Of a stretch of DNA of 64,000 nt, positions 52,368 to 60,890 are shown one piece after another. The stretch is from Myceligenerans indicum (GTDB lineage: Bacteria; Actinomycetota; Actinomycetes; Actinomycetales; Cellulomonadaceae): assembly GCF_016742955.1 (NCBI RefSeq), contig NZ_JABBYC010000007.1, positions 62,001-126,000 of the forward strand. Direction: 5' to 3'. The notes beneath the pieces were generated by a model that made no database searches, was not told the DNA's origin, and worked only from the letters and a program-made list of their open reading frames with translations. The position numbers and the translations under genes are program-made. How positions within the stretch are numbered: the first letter of the stretch is position 1; each line of letters starts with the position of its first letter.

Positions 52368-52382
52368 CTATGTACGCAATAG
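52368..52382. promoter_or_regulatory. AT-rich inverted repeat in kinase-transporter promoter region
   Basis: CTAT and ATAG arms with a 7-bp spacer, in the only AT-rich patch of the 132-bp divergent gap. It may be part of the response regulator site or the kinase promoter. Weak. Confidence 0.25.
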
Positions 52383-52447
52383 GCCGTCCGCCCGCTCCGC
52401 GCCGCACCCTTGTCGGCGACCACACAGTGCTGTGAGAGGAGAACGTG

Positions 52448-53866
52448 ATGGCGACGATGCCGTCCAACGGCCCGGGAACCACCGGGCGTCCCAGGCTCGA
52501 CAAGAACCATTACCTGTACATCGCGGTGATCGTCGCGGTGGTGGCCGGCGTGGTCGTCGGCCTGGCCTCGCCCGAGACGGGCGTCGCGCTCAAGCCGCTC
52601 GGCACGGGCTTCGTCGCGCTGATCAAGATGATGATCTCGCCCGTGATCTTCTGCACCATCGTGCTGGGGATCGGGTCGGTCGCCAAGGCGGCGACCGTGG
52701 GGCGTGTCGGCGGCCTCGCGCTGCTCTACTTCCTGGTGATGTCCACGTTCGCGCTGTTCATCGGCCTGGTCGTGGGCAACGTGCTGCACCCGGGCGCGGG
52801 CCTGTCCGTCGCCGGCGCGAGCTACGAGGCCCAGGGCGAGGCGTCCACCACCGCCGGCTTCCTGCTCGGCATCATCCCGGCCACGCTGGTCTCGCCCCTG
52901 ACCGGGGAGTCCGTGCTGCAGACGCTGTTCGTGGCGCTGCTGGTCGGGTTCGCGATCCAGAAGCTCGGTGAGCGCGGCCGTCCGGCACTCGACGCGATCC
53001 GGGTGTTCCAGACCATCGTGTTCCGGGTGCTGACGATGATCCTGTGGGTCGCGCCCATCGGCGCCTTCGGGGCCATCGCCGGTGTCGTCGGGCAGACCGG
53101 GTGGGACGCCGTACGGGCGCTGGCCGTGCTGATGGCCGGCTTCTACCTGACCTGCGTCCTGTTCATCGTCGGCGTGCTCGGCACGGTGCTCTGGTTCGCG
53201 GCGCGCGTGAACATCTTCTCGCTCATGAGGTACCTCGCCCGCGAGTACCTGCTGATCGTGTCCACCTCGTCGTCCGAGGCGGCGCTGCCGCGCCTGATCG
53301 CGAAGATGGAGCACCTCGGCGTGTCGCGGCCCGTGGTCGGCATCACCGTGCCCACCGGGTACTCGTTCAATCTCGACGGGACCGCGATCTACCTGACCAT
53401 GGCCTCCCTCTTCGTCGCCTCCGCGCTGGGGACGCCCCTGACCGTGCCGGAGCAGATCGGCATGCTCGCCTTCATGATCATCGCGTCCAAGGGCGCGGCG
53501 GGCGTCACCGGCGCGGGGCTCGCGACCCTCGCGGGCGGTCTGCAGACCTACCGCCCCGACCTCGTCGACGGCGTCGGGATCATCGTCGGCATCGACCGCT
53601 TCATGTCCGAGGCCCGTGCCCTGACGAACTTCACGGGCAACGCGGTGGCGACCGTGGTGATCGGGACGTGGACCCGCGAGGTGGACCGGGAGCGGATGGA
53701 GGCCGTGCTGCGCGGCGGGGTTCCGTTCGACGAGCGGGCGGTCGGGGACGTCCACGGGGCAGCGGCCGACGACGGTGGAGCACCGGCGGCTCCACGGGAG
53801 AACGGGGACGGTGCGGAGGGCGACGGTCGCGCCCGCGAGCGGAGTCCGGAGCCGACGTCGGTCTGA
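52448..53866 (+). CDS. DctA/DAACS family C4-dicarboxylate:cation symporter
   Basis: A 472-residue symporter of the dicarboxylate/amino acid:cation family. Clear motifs: STSSSEAALPRLIAKMEHLG (re-entrant loop HP1), VPTGYSFNLDGTAIYLTMA (helix 7), and IVGIDRFMSEARALTNFTGN near the end. The last 45 residues are a hydrophilic Asp/Glu/Gly tail. The ATG was preferred to the GTG one codon before it because AGGAG is then six bases away. Divergent from the CitA/DpiA-type system that likely induces it with malate, fumarate, succinate or citrate. Confidence 0.94.
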   Translation: MATMPSNGPGTTGRPRLDKNHYLYIAVIVAVVAGVVVGLASPETGVALKPLGTGFVALIKMMISPVIFCTIVLGIGSVAKAATVGRVGGLALLYFLVMSTFALFIGLVVGNVLHPGAGLSVAGASYEAQGEASTTAGFLLGIIPATLVSPLTGESVLQTLFVALLVGFAIQKLGERGRPALDAIRVFQTIVFRVLTMILWVAPIGAFGAIAGVVGQTGWDAVRALAVLMAGFYLTCVLFIVGVLGTVLWFAARVNIFSLMRYLAREYLLIVSTSSSEAALPRLIAKMEHLGVSRPVVGITVPTGYSFNLDGTAIYLTMASLFVASALGTPLTVPEQIGMLAFMIIASKGAAGVTGAGLATLAGGLQTYRPDLVDGVGIIVGIDRFMSEARALTNFTGNAVATVVIGTWTREVDRERMEAVLRGGVPFDERAVGDVHGAAADDGGAPAAPRENGDGAEGDGRARERSPEPTSV

Positions 53867-53921
53867 CGCCCCTCGCCCTGCCTCCGCCGCGCCGACGGGG
53901 GCTGGACCGAGGTCGCCTCCA

Positions 53922-53957
53922 GGGACGGTCGTGTCAGTGGTTCGGCACGGCCGTCCC
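53922..53957. terminator. Hairpin between convergent genes
   Basis: GGGACGGTCGTG and CACGGCCGTCCC pair over 12 positions with one G-T-type mismatch around a 12-base loop, after the symporter gene and before the convergent MBL gene. Confidence 0.55.
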
Positions 53958-54038
53958 GGTGCGCACCTGACCTGCCCGGTGGTGTGAGGGCCGCCCGGGA
54001 CCTGTCCGCGAGGCGGCGGGACGACCGGGCGGTGGTCC

Positions 54039-54659
54039 CTACACCTCGACGCTCTCACCGGGGGAGAGCCGCCGGATGTCGGTACCCGCCCGCCGGGCCT
54101 CCATGGCCAGGACGTCGTCCAGGACCTTCAGCCCCCAATCGTTGACCAGGCCGTCGTGGATGGCGTAGGCGCGCCGTGGACCGATCCGGCGCAGGTGGTC
54201 GACCATGGCGGGCACGGTCAGCCACGGGGCCTGGCCGGGCAGCAGCAGCGTCGGTGCCTCGACCTCCGTCAGTGCGTCGCCGGGGTGGAAGACCTCCCCG
54301 TCGACCAGGAACCCGACGTTGTCGATCGGCGGCGCGTCCGGGTGGCTGTAGTGATGCCTGCTGCCGGCCACCGACACCTGGAAGCCTGCCACGGAGAACG
54401 TGTCGCCGTCGTGGACCACGTGCACGTCCAGGCCGGACCCGTCCAGCTGCCGGGCGACACCGTCGCACGTGTGGACGGACACGCCGGTGCCGCGCAGCCG
54501 TTCCGGGTCGAAGTGATCGAAGTGCTGGTGGGTGACGAGGACGGCCTGCGCCCCGGCCAGGGCCTCCGGCTCCGGGGTCAGCGCGCCCGGGTCGATGACG
54601 ACGGCCCGGCCGTCCCGCTCCAGACGCACGCAGGCGTGCCCGAACTTGGTGAGCTTCAT
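54039..54659 (-). CDS. UlaG-like metallo-beta-lactamase-fold hydrolase
   Basis: A 206-residue MBL-fold protein. KFGHACVRLERDGRAVVIDPG is the UlaG-type opening; the metal motif HxHxDH appears as VTHQHFDHF, and further ligands are in GSRHHYSH and FHPGDALTE. The His is displaced by Gln in the first position of the pattern (HQHFDH), as in many UlaG-like members. The ATG at 54659 is right before the conserved start; an upstream in-frame ATG adds an unlikely Arg/Cys-rich leader. Substrate unknown. Divergent from the subtilase. Confidence 0.88.
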   Translation of the reverse strand: MKLTKFGHACVRLERDGRAVVIDPGALTPEPEALAGAQAVLVTHQHFDHFDPERLRGTGVSVHTCDGVARQLDGSGLDVHVVHDGDTFSVAGFQVSVAGSRHHYSHPDAPPIDNVGFLVDGEVFHPGDALTEVEAPTLLLPGQAPWLTVPAMVDHLRRIGPRRAYAIHDGLVNDWGLKVLDDVLAMEARRAGTDIRRLSPGESVEV

Positions 54660-54892
54660 GGCGTTCACCCTGCCGCAGCACCAGCGCCGGAGGCACTTCC
54701 GTACGCGGTCAGCCGAAAGGCGGGGCTCACCGGCTGCGGCCGCCGGAACCGGTCCCAAACCGCCCGCACACGGCCTGGGCTGTGGTGTGGCCCGGAGTGA
54801 TTTCGCAGGTCACCCAACCTCCCGTCGGCTCCGGTGCGTCTAGGTGGTGTGGCGTCGCAGAGGCGGCGCCCGCGATCCGGACGGGAGACGAC

Positions 54893-57800
54893 ATGCGCAG
54901 GAGAGCAAGTGCGGCGGTGATCGCGGCGGCGATCGCCCTGGGCGGCGGGACGTGGGCGACCGCCGTCCCGCAGGACACGCCGGTGCCGGGTCAGGAGCAG
55001 GGCGGGCAGGCGCCCGGCGTGCCCGGGCGGCCCGTGACCGTCACGCTGCTGACGGGCGATGTGGTCACGGTGCGGACCGCGGCCGACGGCCCGGCGACGG
55101 TGTCGGTGCGGCCCGGCCCGGGGCGTGAGCACATGGCCTTCTTCCAGCGTCGCGAGGGGGAGCACCTCTACGTCATCCCGCGCGACGTCGCGCCGCTGGT
55201 GCCGGGCCGGCTGGACCGCGCGCTGTTCGACGTGACCGGCCTGGTGGAGGCCGGCTACGACGACGCGTCACGGGACTCGCTGCCGGTGATCGTCCAGACC
55301 GCTTCGGCTGCCGCCGAGGGACCGGACGGTACCCCGCACGGCGGCACCCGGGCCGCGGCGGCGGTCCCGCAGGACTGGGCGGCTTCGGGTATCACACCTG
55401 ACAAGGACCTGGACTCGGTGGGGGCGGTGGCCGACCGCCTGCCCCGGGGCCGGGCGGGGAAGCTCCTCGACGCCCTCGCCCCGGTCGAGGCGCCGGCCAC
55501 CGGCAACCGGGTGCGGCAGACCGAGGACCTCGGGAGCATCGGGTACGTCTGGTTGGACCGGCCGGTCCGGGCCACGGACGCGGACTCGATGCCGCAGATC
55601 GGAGCGCCCGAGGCGTGGGACGACGGGCTCACCGGCGAGGGAGTCACCGTCGCCGTGCTCGACTCGGGTATCGACGCGACGCACCCCGACCTCGACGACG
55701 TGGTGGTCGGCGCGCGGGACTTCACGGGATCGGGCCGGGTGACGGACGGCGCCGGTCACGGCACGCACGTCGCGTCGATCCTCGTCGGGTCGGGCGAGGC
55801 GTCCGACGGCGTGAACCAGGGCGTGGCGCCCGGCGCCGACCTGCTGGTCGGCAAGGTGCTGGACGACGACGGCTACGGCGAGCTGTCGGGCGTCATCGAC
55901 GGCATGGAGTGGGCGGCCGCCGAGGGGGCCGACGTCGTGAACCTGTCTCTGGGCAGCCTCTACTTCGAGGAGCCGTCCCCGGACGCCGTGGCGGTGGACG
56001 CGCTGACCGAGGAGTACGGGACGCTGTTCGTCGTGGCCGCGGGCAACGACGGGTACCTCGGGTACGGCTCCGTGGGCGCGCCGGGCATCGCGGCGTCGGC
56101 TCTCACGGTGGGTGCCGTGGACGACTCCGACACCGTCACCGCCTACTCCAGCCGAGGCGGTGGCGCGGCGGGACGGCTCAAGCCCGACGTCGTCGCGCCG
56201 GGTGACGGGATCGTCGCCGCGCGGGCCGCGGGCACCTCGGCGGGCGAGGTCGTCGACGACCTGCACGTCGCGCTGAGCGGCACCTCCATGGCCACCCCGC
56301 ACGTCGCGGGCGCGGCCGCGCTGCTCAGGCAGGCCCGGCCCGGCCTCGACGCGGCAGCGCTCAAGGCCGCGCTGATGGGGTCGGCCGAGCCGACGGGCGC
56401 CGACGTCTGGTCCGAGGGCGCGGGGCGGATCACGATCCCGGGCGCCATCGCGCAGCAGGTCACCGCGGCCCCGGCGAGCGTGTCTGCCGGGATCTTCACC
56501 TGGCCGCACGACGGCGCGACGGCGACCAGCGCGGTGACCTACACGAACGCGGGCTCCGAGGACGTCACGCTCGACCTTGCCGCCCACGTCACCGACTCGG
56601 AGGGCACCCCGGCGGACGACGCGATCACGTTGTCCGCCGACACGCTCCTCGTACCAGGAGGCGGGTCCGCGTCGGTCGACGTGACCGTGGCCGACGGCCC
56701 CGGTGCGATCGGCGCGATCGGGGGGAACATCGTCGCCACCGGTGCGGGCGGGCAGACCGTGCGCACCCCGGTCGGCTGGGTGAAGGAGCGCGAGTACGTG
56801 AACCTGACCGTCCGTGCCGTCGACCGGGACGGGGAACCCGTCACGGCCGACACCTGGGGCGCCGCGATCAGGCTCGACCCCGAGAACGGCGAGATCTTCG
56901 GCACGTACCTCTCGTTCGAGGACGGCGTCGCCACGGCGCGCGTGATCCCCGGCGTGTACAGCGCGATGGCCTACGCCGAGACGTTCGGCGAGGACGGTGA
57001 GGTCACCGACGCGCTGTTCCTGTCCGGCGGCGAGGTCGACGCGACCGCCGACGTGGAGGTGCTGCTGGACGGGACGACGGCGCAGGAGATCACCACCGCG
57101 ACGCACCGTCCTGCCGAACTCGCCACGCTCGGGATCGACGTGGACGTCGAGGACGCGGCGGAGGCGGCCTCCGCGGGCGTCAACGCGAGCTACGGACCGG
57201 GCACGCACGTCGCGCTGACCCCGGTCCCGGCGGCGACCCACGGTGACTACGACACCCTCGTCCAGGCGACGCTGCTGGCGCCGACCACCGGGGAGGAGGT
57301 CGCGGCCTACCGGTACGACCTCGCGCACCACAGCGAGGGCATCGAGGTGCCCGAGCTGCGCGGCAACCCCCGTACCACCGTCGCGGTCGACACCTCCTAC
57401 GGCGCGTCGGTCGGTGACACGCACCTCGCCCAGCGCCTGTACTGGCACCCCGGGAACATCGTGGTCGGCAGCGCCGTGGAGCAGGTACCCGCCGGCACGC
57501 GACGCACCGAGTACGTGACGGCGGGGCCCGGCGAGTGGCTGCTGCGGTCCGAGATCCAGGAGGACGGCGCGGGCGTGGTGCTCGCGGAGGCCGACCGGAG
57601 GTCCTGGGGCGAGCCCGGCCGCGCCGGGCAAGGGCTGGCCACCGGCGCGCTGGCCCCGGGCATCTCGCCGATCACGCCGGCCGTGCAACGGGGCGGAGTC
57701 CTCTGGCTCGCCCCGTCGACCCGCGTCGACGACGACGGCGGCGTGCTGTGGGGCTCGGATGCCGTGGAGCGCCTGCGCGTCTGGCAGGACGGCGAGCTGA

Positions 57801-58291
57801 TCGACGACGCCGAGCAGCCCTACGCCTTCCCGACAGTGCCCGAGGGCGGCGCGGACTACCGGATGCTGCTGGAGAGCACGCCCGACGACCCCGCCTACCG
57901 GCTCGCCACGAGCGTGACCGGCGAGTGGGAGTTCCACGCGCGGTCCGACGTCTCCGGCCAGGCGCGCCCGCCCCTGCTGGACACCACGTGGTGCGTGCGC
58001 GGGCTCGACCCGTCCGGCATCGCGCCGGCGAGGACCTGGGTGCGCCTCGACGTGGGCTACCAGGACGGCGCGTACGACACGTCGCGGATCGAGGACGCCC
58101 GCCTGTGGTGGTCGGCCGACGACGGCGAGACGTGGCACCGGGCCACGGCTCGGAGGACTGGCGACGGCGTGTTCGACGCGCGGGTCGACGCGCCGCCCGG
58201 CACCGAGCACGTCTCGCTCAAGGTCGAGGCGTGGGACGCGGCGGGTGCCTCGGTGACGAAGACCGTCGTGCGGGCGTACGCGGTCGGCTGA
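54893..58291 (+). CDS. Secreted S8 family subtilisin-like serine protease
   Basis: An 1132-residue secreted protease. Signal peptide MRRRASAAVIAAAIALGGG with likely cleavage after ATA. A propeptide-like region runs to about residue 230. The S8 catalytic domain has D257 in VAVLDSGIDATHP, H289 in GHGTHVAS, oxyanion Asn in VVAAGNDG and S465 in SGTSMATPHVAG. The long C-terminal part (about 500-1132) is beta-rich, with repeats of immunoglobulin-like character such as VTYTNAGSEDVTLDLAAHV, and no membrane anchor. GGGAG precedes the ATG. Followed by a strong hairpin. Probably extracellular protein degradation. Confidence 0.95.
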   Translation: MRRRASAAVIAAAIALGGGTWATAVPQDTPVPGQEQGGQAPGVPGRPVTVTLLTGDVVTVRTAADGPATVSVRPGPGREHMAFFQRREGEHLYVIPRDVAPLVPGRLDRALFDVTGLVEAGYDDASRDSLPVIVQTASAAAEGPDGTPHGGTRAAAAVPQDWAASGITPDKDLDSVGAVADRLPRGRAGKLLDALAPVEAPATGNRVRQTEDLGSIGYVWLDRPVRATDADSMPQIGAPEAWDDGLTGEGVTVAVLDSGIDATHPDLDDVVVGARDFTGSGRVTDGAGHGTHVASILVGSGEASDGVNQGVAPGADLLVGKVLDDDGYGELSGVIDGMEWAAAEGADVVNLSLGSLYFEEPSPDAVAVDALTEEYGTLFVVAAGNDGYLGYGSVGAPGIAASALTVGAVDDSDTVTAYSSRGGGAAGRLKPDVVAPGDGIVAARAAGTSAGEVVDDLHVALSGTSMATPHVAGAAALLRQARPGLDAAALKAALMGSAEPTGADVWSEGAGRITIPGAIAQQVTAAPASVSAGIFTWPHDGATATSAVTYTNAGSEDVTLDLAAHVTDSEGTPADDAITLSADTLLVPGGGSASVDVTVADGPGAIGAIGGNIVATGAGGQTVRTPVGWVKEREYVNLTVRAVDRDGEPVTADTWGAAIRLDPENGEIFGTYLSFEDGVATARVIPGVYSAMAYAETFGEDGEVTDALFLSGGEVDATADVEVLLDGTTAQEITTATHRPAELATLGIDVDVEDAAEAASAGVNASYGPGTHVALTPVPAATHGDYDTLVQATLLAPTTGEEVAAYRYDLAHHSEGIEVPELRGNPRTTVAVDTSYGASVGDTHLAQRLYWHPGNIVVGSAVEQVPAGTRRTEYVTAGPGEWLLRSEIQEDGAGVVLAEADRRSWGEPGRAGQGLATGALAPGISPITPAVQRGGVLWLAPSTRVDDDGGVLWGSDAVERLRVWQDGELIDDAEQPYAFPTVPEGGADYRMLLESTPDDPAYRLATSVTGEWEFHARSDVSGQARPPLLDTTWCVRGLDPSGIAPARTWVRLDVGYQDGAYDTSRIEDARLWWSADDGETWHRATARRTGDGVFDARVDAPPGTEHVSLKVEAWDAAGASVTKTVVRAYAVG

Positions 58292-58300
58292 GCAGCAGCG

Positions 58301-58343
58301 GGGCGGTGGGTTCGTGGCGAGTCCGGCCACGGGCCCACCGCCC
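58301..58343. terminator. Two-step hairpin after the subtilase gene
   Basis: Outer arms GGGCGGTGGG and CCCACCGCCC, inner arms CGTGGC and GCCACG, loop GAGTCCG; it starts 10 bp after the subtilase stop codon. Confidence 0.72.
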
Positions 58344-58380
58344 GTCCCGTCCGGGGCGGCCTCAGCGGGGGAGCGGATCC

Positions 58381-58485
58381 GTGGAGCGTGCCACGGACGC
58401 CGCCGGGGCCGGCAGGCGGAAGATCGCGACGATGTTGAAGTTCTGGCTCCGCGACGGCAAGGTCGCGCGCGTCGTGATCGAGTGA
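58381..58485 (+). CDS. Probable 34-residue small protein
   Basis: GTG to TGA, 34 codons, preceded by GGGGGAG seven bases upstream and followed immediately by a 19-bp perfect hairpin. Almost every codon ends in G or C. The product is basic at its N-terminus (GAGRRKIATM) and ends LKFWLRDGKVARVVIE. An internal ATG at 58432 would give a 17-residue peptide. No family recognised. It lies between two terminator-like hairpins on the strand of the subtilase, with only 37 bp for a promoter, so read-through or a distal promoter would be needed. Confidence 0.5.
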   Translation: MERATDAAGAGRRKIATMLKFWLRDGKVARVVIE

Positions 58486-58525
58486 CGAGGGCCCGTGCCG
58501 CGCGCCCGCGCGGCACGGGCCCTCG
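58486..58525. terminator. Strong bidirectional hairpin terminator
   Basis: Perfect 19-bp arms starting CGAGGGCCCGTGCCGC and ending GCACGGGCCCTCG, with a 2-base centre, between the small ORF and the convergent gluconate transporter gene. It begins one base after the small ORF's stop. Confidence 0.8.
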
Positions 58526-58537
58526 CCCGTCACGGGG

Positions 58538-59983
58538 TCAGACGACCGCGCCCAGCAGCAGGACCACGAGCAGGGCGACCACCGACAGCACCGACTCCAT
58601 CAGGGTCCACGTCCGGAACGTCTGGCCCACCGTCATACCGAAGTACTCCTTGACGAGCCAGAACCCGGCGTCGTTCACGTGGGACAGGAACACCGATCCG
58701 GCGCCGACCGCCAGGACCAGCAGTGCCGCGTGAGCGGGGTCGAGCCCCGCGGCCAGCGGTGCCATGATGCCTGCGGCGGTGATCGTGGCGACGGTCGCCG
58801 AGCCGGTGGCGATGCGGATGAGCACCGCCACGAGCCACCCCGCCAGGAGCGGCGTGATGCCGGCGTCGGCGATGCCGGACGCGATCACCTGACCGACCCC
58901 GGAGTCCACCAGCGTCTGCTTGAAGCCGCCGCCGGCGCCGACGATGAGCAGGATGCCCGCGATCGGGGCGAAGGAGGAGCCCACGAGGTTGCCGACCTGC
59001 TCGCGCGTGCGGCCCAGCGCCGTGCCGAACGCGACGAGAGCGAACAGCGAGGTGAGCAGCAGGGCGACCAGCGGCTCGCCGAGGAACTCCAGCACGCGCC
59101 CGTAGCCGGTCTCCGTGGTGCCGGACATCTCCACGACCGAGCGTGCCAGCATCAGCACCACGGGCAGCAGCACCACCAGCACGGAGATGCCGAACGAGGG
59201 CTTGCGCAGGGAGGCGACGCCGTCCCCGGCGGTGGATCCCGACGGCGTGTCGGTCCCCGCGGCGCCGGCCCCCGCGCCGGTGGCGCCCAGCACGGACACG
59301 GGCGGGTCGAGCCGCACCTGGCGGGCCAGGGGTACGGCCAGCAGCGGACCGGCGACGATCACGGTCGGGATCGCCACCAGCAGGCCCAGCCCGAGCGTGA
59401 GGCCGAGGTCCGCACCGAGGGCGTCGATGGCCAGCAGCGGGCCGGGGTGCGGGGGAACCAGGCCGTGCAGGGCGGAGAGCCCGGCCAGTGCCGGGATGCC
59501 GACCAGGATCGGGTTGGCGCGCAGGCGGCGCGCCACGATCATCACGACCGGGATCAGCAGCACGACGCCGACCTCGAAGAACAGCGGGATGCCGATCACG
59601 AACGCGACCAGCGCCATGGCCCACGGCAGGCGCCGGGCCGGGGTGCGGTCGAGCACGGTGTCGACGATGCGGTCCGCGCCGCCGGAGTCGATGAGCAGCT
59701 TGCCGATGATCGCCCCGAGCGCGATCAGGACGCCGACCCCGGCCACGGTGCCGCCGAGCCCGGCGGTGAAGCTGGAGAACGCGTCGACGAGGTCGGTTCC
59801 CGCCGCGAGGGCGAGGACGCCGGAGCCCAGCACGAGGGCCAGGAACGGGTGCATCTTGAGCCCGACGACGAGTCCCACGATGACGGCGATGCCGAGCACG
59901 GCGGCCACGACGAGTTGTGTGGTCGATGCGGTGGGCGCCGCGGCGTCCGCGGCGGCGAGCAGGGGTGTGGTGGCGTGAAGCAT
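58538..59983 (-). CDS. gntP: GntP family gluconate:H+ symporter
   Basis: A 481-residue symporter with about 12-14 helices. Family segments: LVLGSGVLALAAGTDLVDAF, GKLLIDSGGADRI, GIPLFFEVGVVLLIPVV, LVPPHPGPLLAIDALGADLG, and near the end FLSHVNDAGFWLVKEYFG. A hydrophilic loop of about 35 residues rich in Gly/Ala/Thr interrupts the middle. The ATG shares its A with the gluconokinase stop (TGATG), so translation is coupled. GAAGGA lies seven bases upstream. Imports gluconate or a related aldonate for the kinase. Confidence 0.94.
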   Translation of the reverse strand: MLHATTPLLAAADAAAPTASTTQLVVAAVLGIAVIVGLVVGLKMHPFLALVLGSGVLALAAGTDLVDAFSSFTAGLGGTVAGVGVLIALGAIIGKLLIDSGGADRIVDTVLDRTPARRLPWAMALVAFVIGIPLFFEVGVVLLIPVVMIVARRLRANPILVGIPALAGLSALHGLVPPHPGPLLAIDALGADLGLTLGLGLLVAIPTVIVAGPLLAVPLARQVRLDPPVSVLGATGAGAGAAGTDTPSGSTAGDGVASLRKPSFGISVLVVLLPVVLMLARSVVEMSGTTETGYGRVLEFLGEPLVALLLTSLFALVAFGTALGRTREQVGNLVGSSFAPIAGILLIVGAGGGFKQTLVDSGVGQVIASGIADAGITPLLAGWLVAVLIRIATGSATVATITAAGIMAPLAAGLDPAHAALLVLAVGAGSVFLSHVNDAGFWLVKEYFGMTVGQTFRTWTLMESVLSVVALLVVLLLGAVV

Positions 59984-60762
59984 CAGCGGTCCTTCGTCGC
60001 GCCGAGGAGGCGCTGGATCTCGTCGACGATCTCGGCCGGGCGGGGCGTCACGTCGACGCTGATCCCGGGCTCGTCGTCCTGCAGGGGTTCCAGCGTGGCG
60101 AGCTGGCTGTCGAGCATGGTGGGTTTCATGAAGTGGCCGGCGCGGCCCTGGATGCGTGTCCGCAGCAGCTCGTAGGAGCCGGTCAGGTGCACGAACCGCA
60201 CGTCGTCGCCGGACGGGGGCCGGCCCGCGGTGCGCAGGAGGTCGCGGTACTCGCGGCGCAGGGCGCTGCACGGGACGACGGCGGTGCGCCCCGCGTCGAG
60301 CTCCTTGGCCAGCCAGTCGCGGATGCCCTGCAGCCAGGGGCGGCGGTCGTCGTCGTCCAGCGGGTGGCCCGCCGCCATCTTGGCGACGTTCTCCGGGGAG
60401 TGGAAGTCGTCCCCCTCGGCGAAGGAGGCGCCCAGCCGGCCGGCCAGGAGCGCGGCGACCGTCGTCTTGCCCGACCCTGCCACGCCCATCACGACGACGG
60501 CCTGCGCGCGGGTGCCGGGGCGACCGGGCTCTTCCGTGCGCGACGCCGCCGAGGTGCCCTCGGTCGCGGAAGCGTCGCGGCCGTGGTCATGGCCTTGGTC
60601 GTGGCCGTGAGGCGTGTCGGCGCCGGCGGGTGCTGCCGGGCCGTCGCGGAGGTCCGCGTCCTTCGCGCCGTCCTTCGCTCCGGCCTGTGCCGCTGGGTCT
60701 CGTGCTGCTCTTCCGACTCGTGTGTCCGAGAACATCGCTGTCTCGGTGACTTCGGTGTCCAT
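59983..60762 (-). CDS. gntK: Gluconokinase with unusual N-terminal extension
   Basis: A 259-residue gluconokinase phosphorylating gluconate to 6-phosphogluconate. Walker A is GVAGSGKT (residues 93-100), followed by EGDDFHSPENVAKMAAGHPLDDDDRRPW, the sugar-binding signature in two parts, and VVPCSALRREYRDLLR. Typical GntK proteins are 165-180 residues with the P-loop near residue 10; here about 80 extra residues precede it, including a His/Asp-rich stretch (HGHDQGHDHGRD). No start codon lies between, so the extension appears genuine unless a rare codon is used. First gene of the gntK-gntP operon, divergent from the GntR regulator. Confidence 0.9.
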   Translation of the reverse strand: MDTEVTETAMFSDTRVGRAARDPAAQAGAKDGAKDADLRDGPAAPAGADTPHGHDQGHDHGRDASATEGTSAASRTEEPGRPGTRAQAVVVMGVAGSGKTTVAALLAGRLGASFAEGDDFHSPENVAKMAAGHPLDDDDRRPWLQGIRDWLAKELDAGRTAVVPCSALRREYRDLLRTAGRPPSGDDVRFVHLTGSYELLRTRIQGRAGHFMKPTMLDSQLATLEPLQDDEPGISVDVTPRPAEIVDEIQRLLGATKDR

Positions 60763-60780
60763 ACGCCCATCATGGACCAT

Positions 60781-60813
60781 TGGTGAGCTCAATAGCAGGT
60801 GAATCATGTCACC
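60781..60813. promoter_or_regulatory. Candidate GntR operators in the gluconate divergent region
   Basis: In the AT-rich part of the 128-bp divergent gap there are a perfect inverted repeat GGTGA-ATCATG-TCACC (60798-60813) and a related TGGTGA element at 60781-60786 with TGAGCTCA overlapping. Placement on the gntK side suits repression of gntKP by the adjacent FCD regulator. Confidence 0.5.
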
Positions 60814-60878
60814 ATTACTGCGGGCGGCGTGGCTCCTGGACCGCCCGACCATCCGGCACGCCGACGGGCACGGGCCGC

Positions 60879-60884
60879 TAGGCT
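60879..60884 (+). promoter_or_regulatory. Leaderless-type -10 box for the GntR regulator
   Basis: TAGGCT six bases before the ATG, with no ribosome-binding site. Confidence 0.45.
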
Positions 60885-60890
60885 GGGCAG

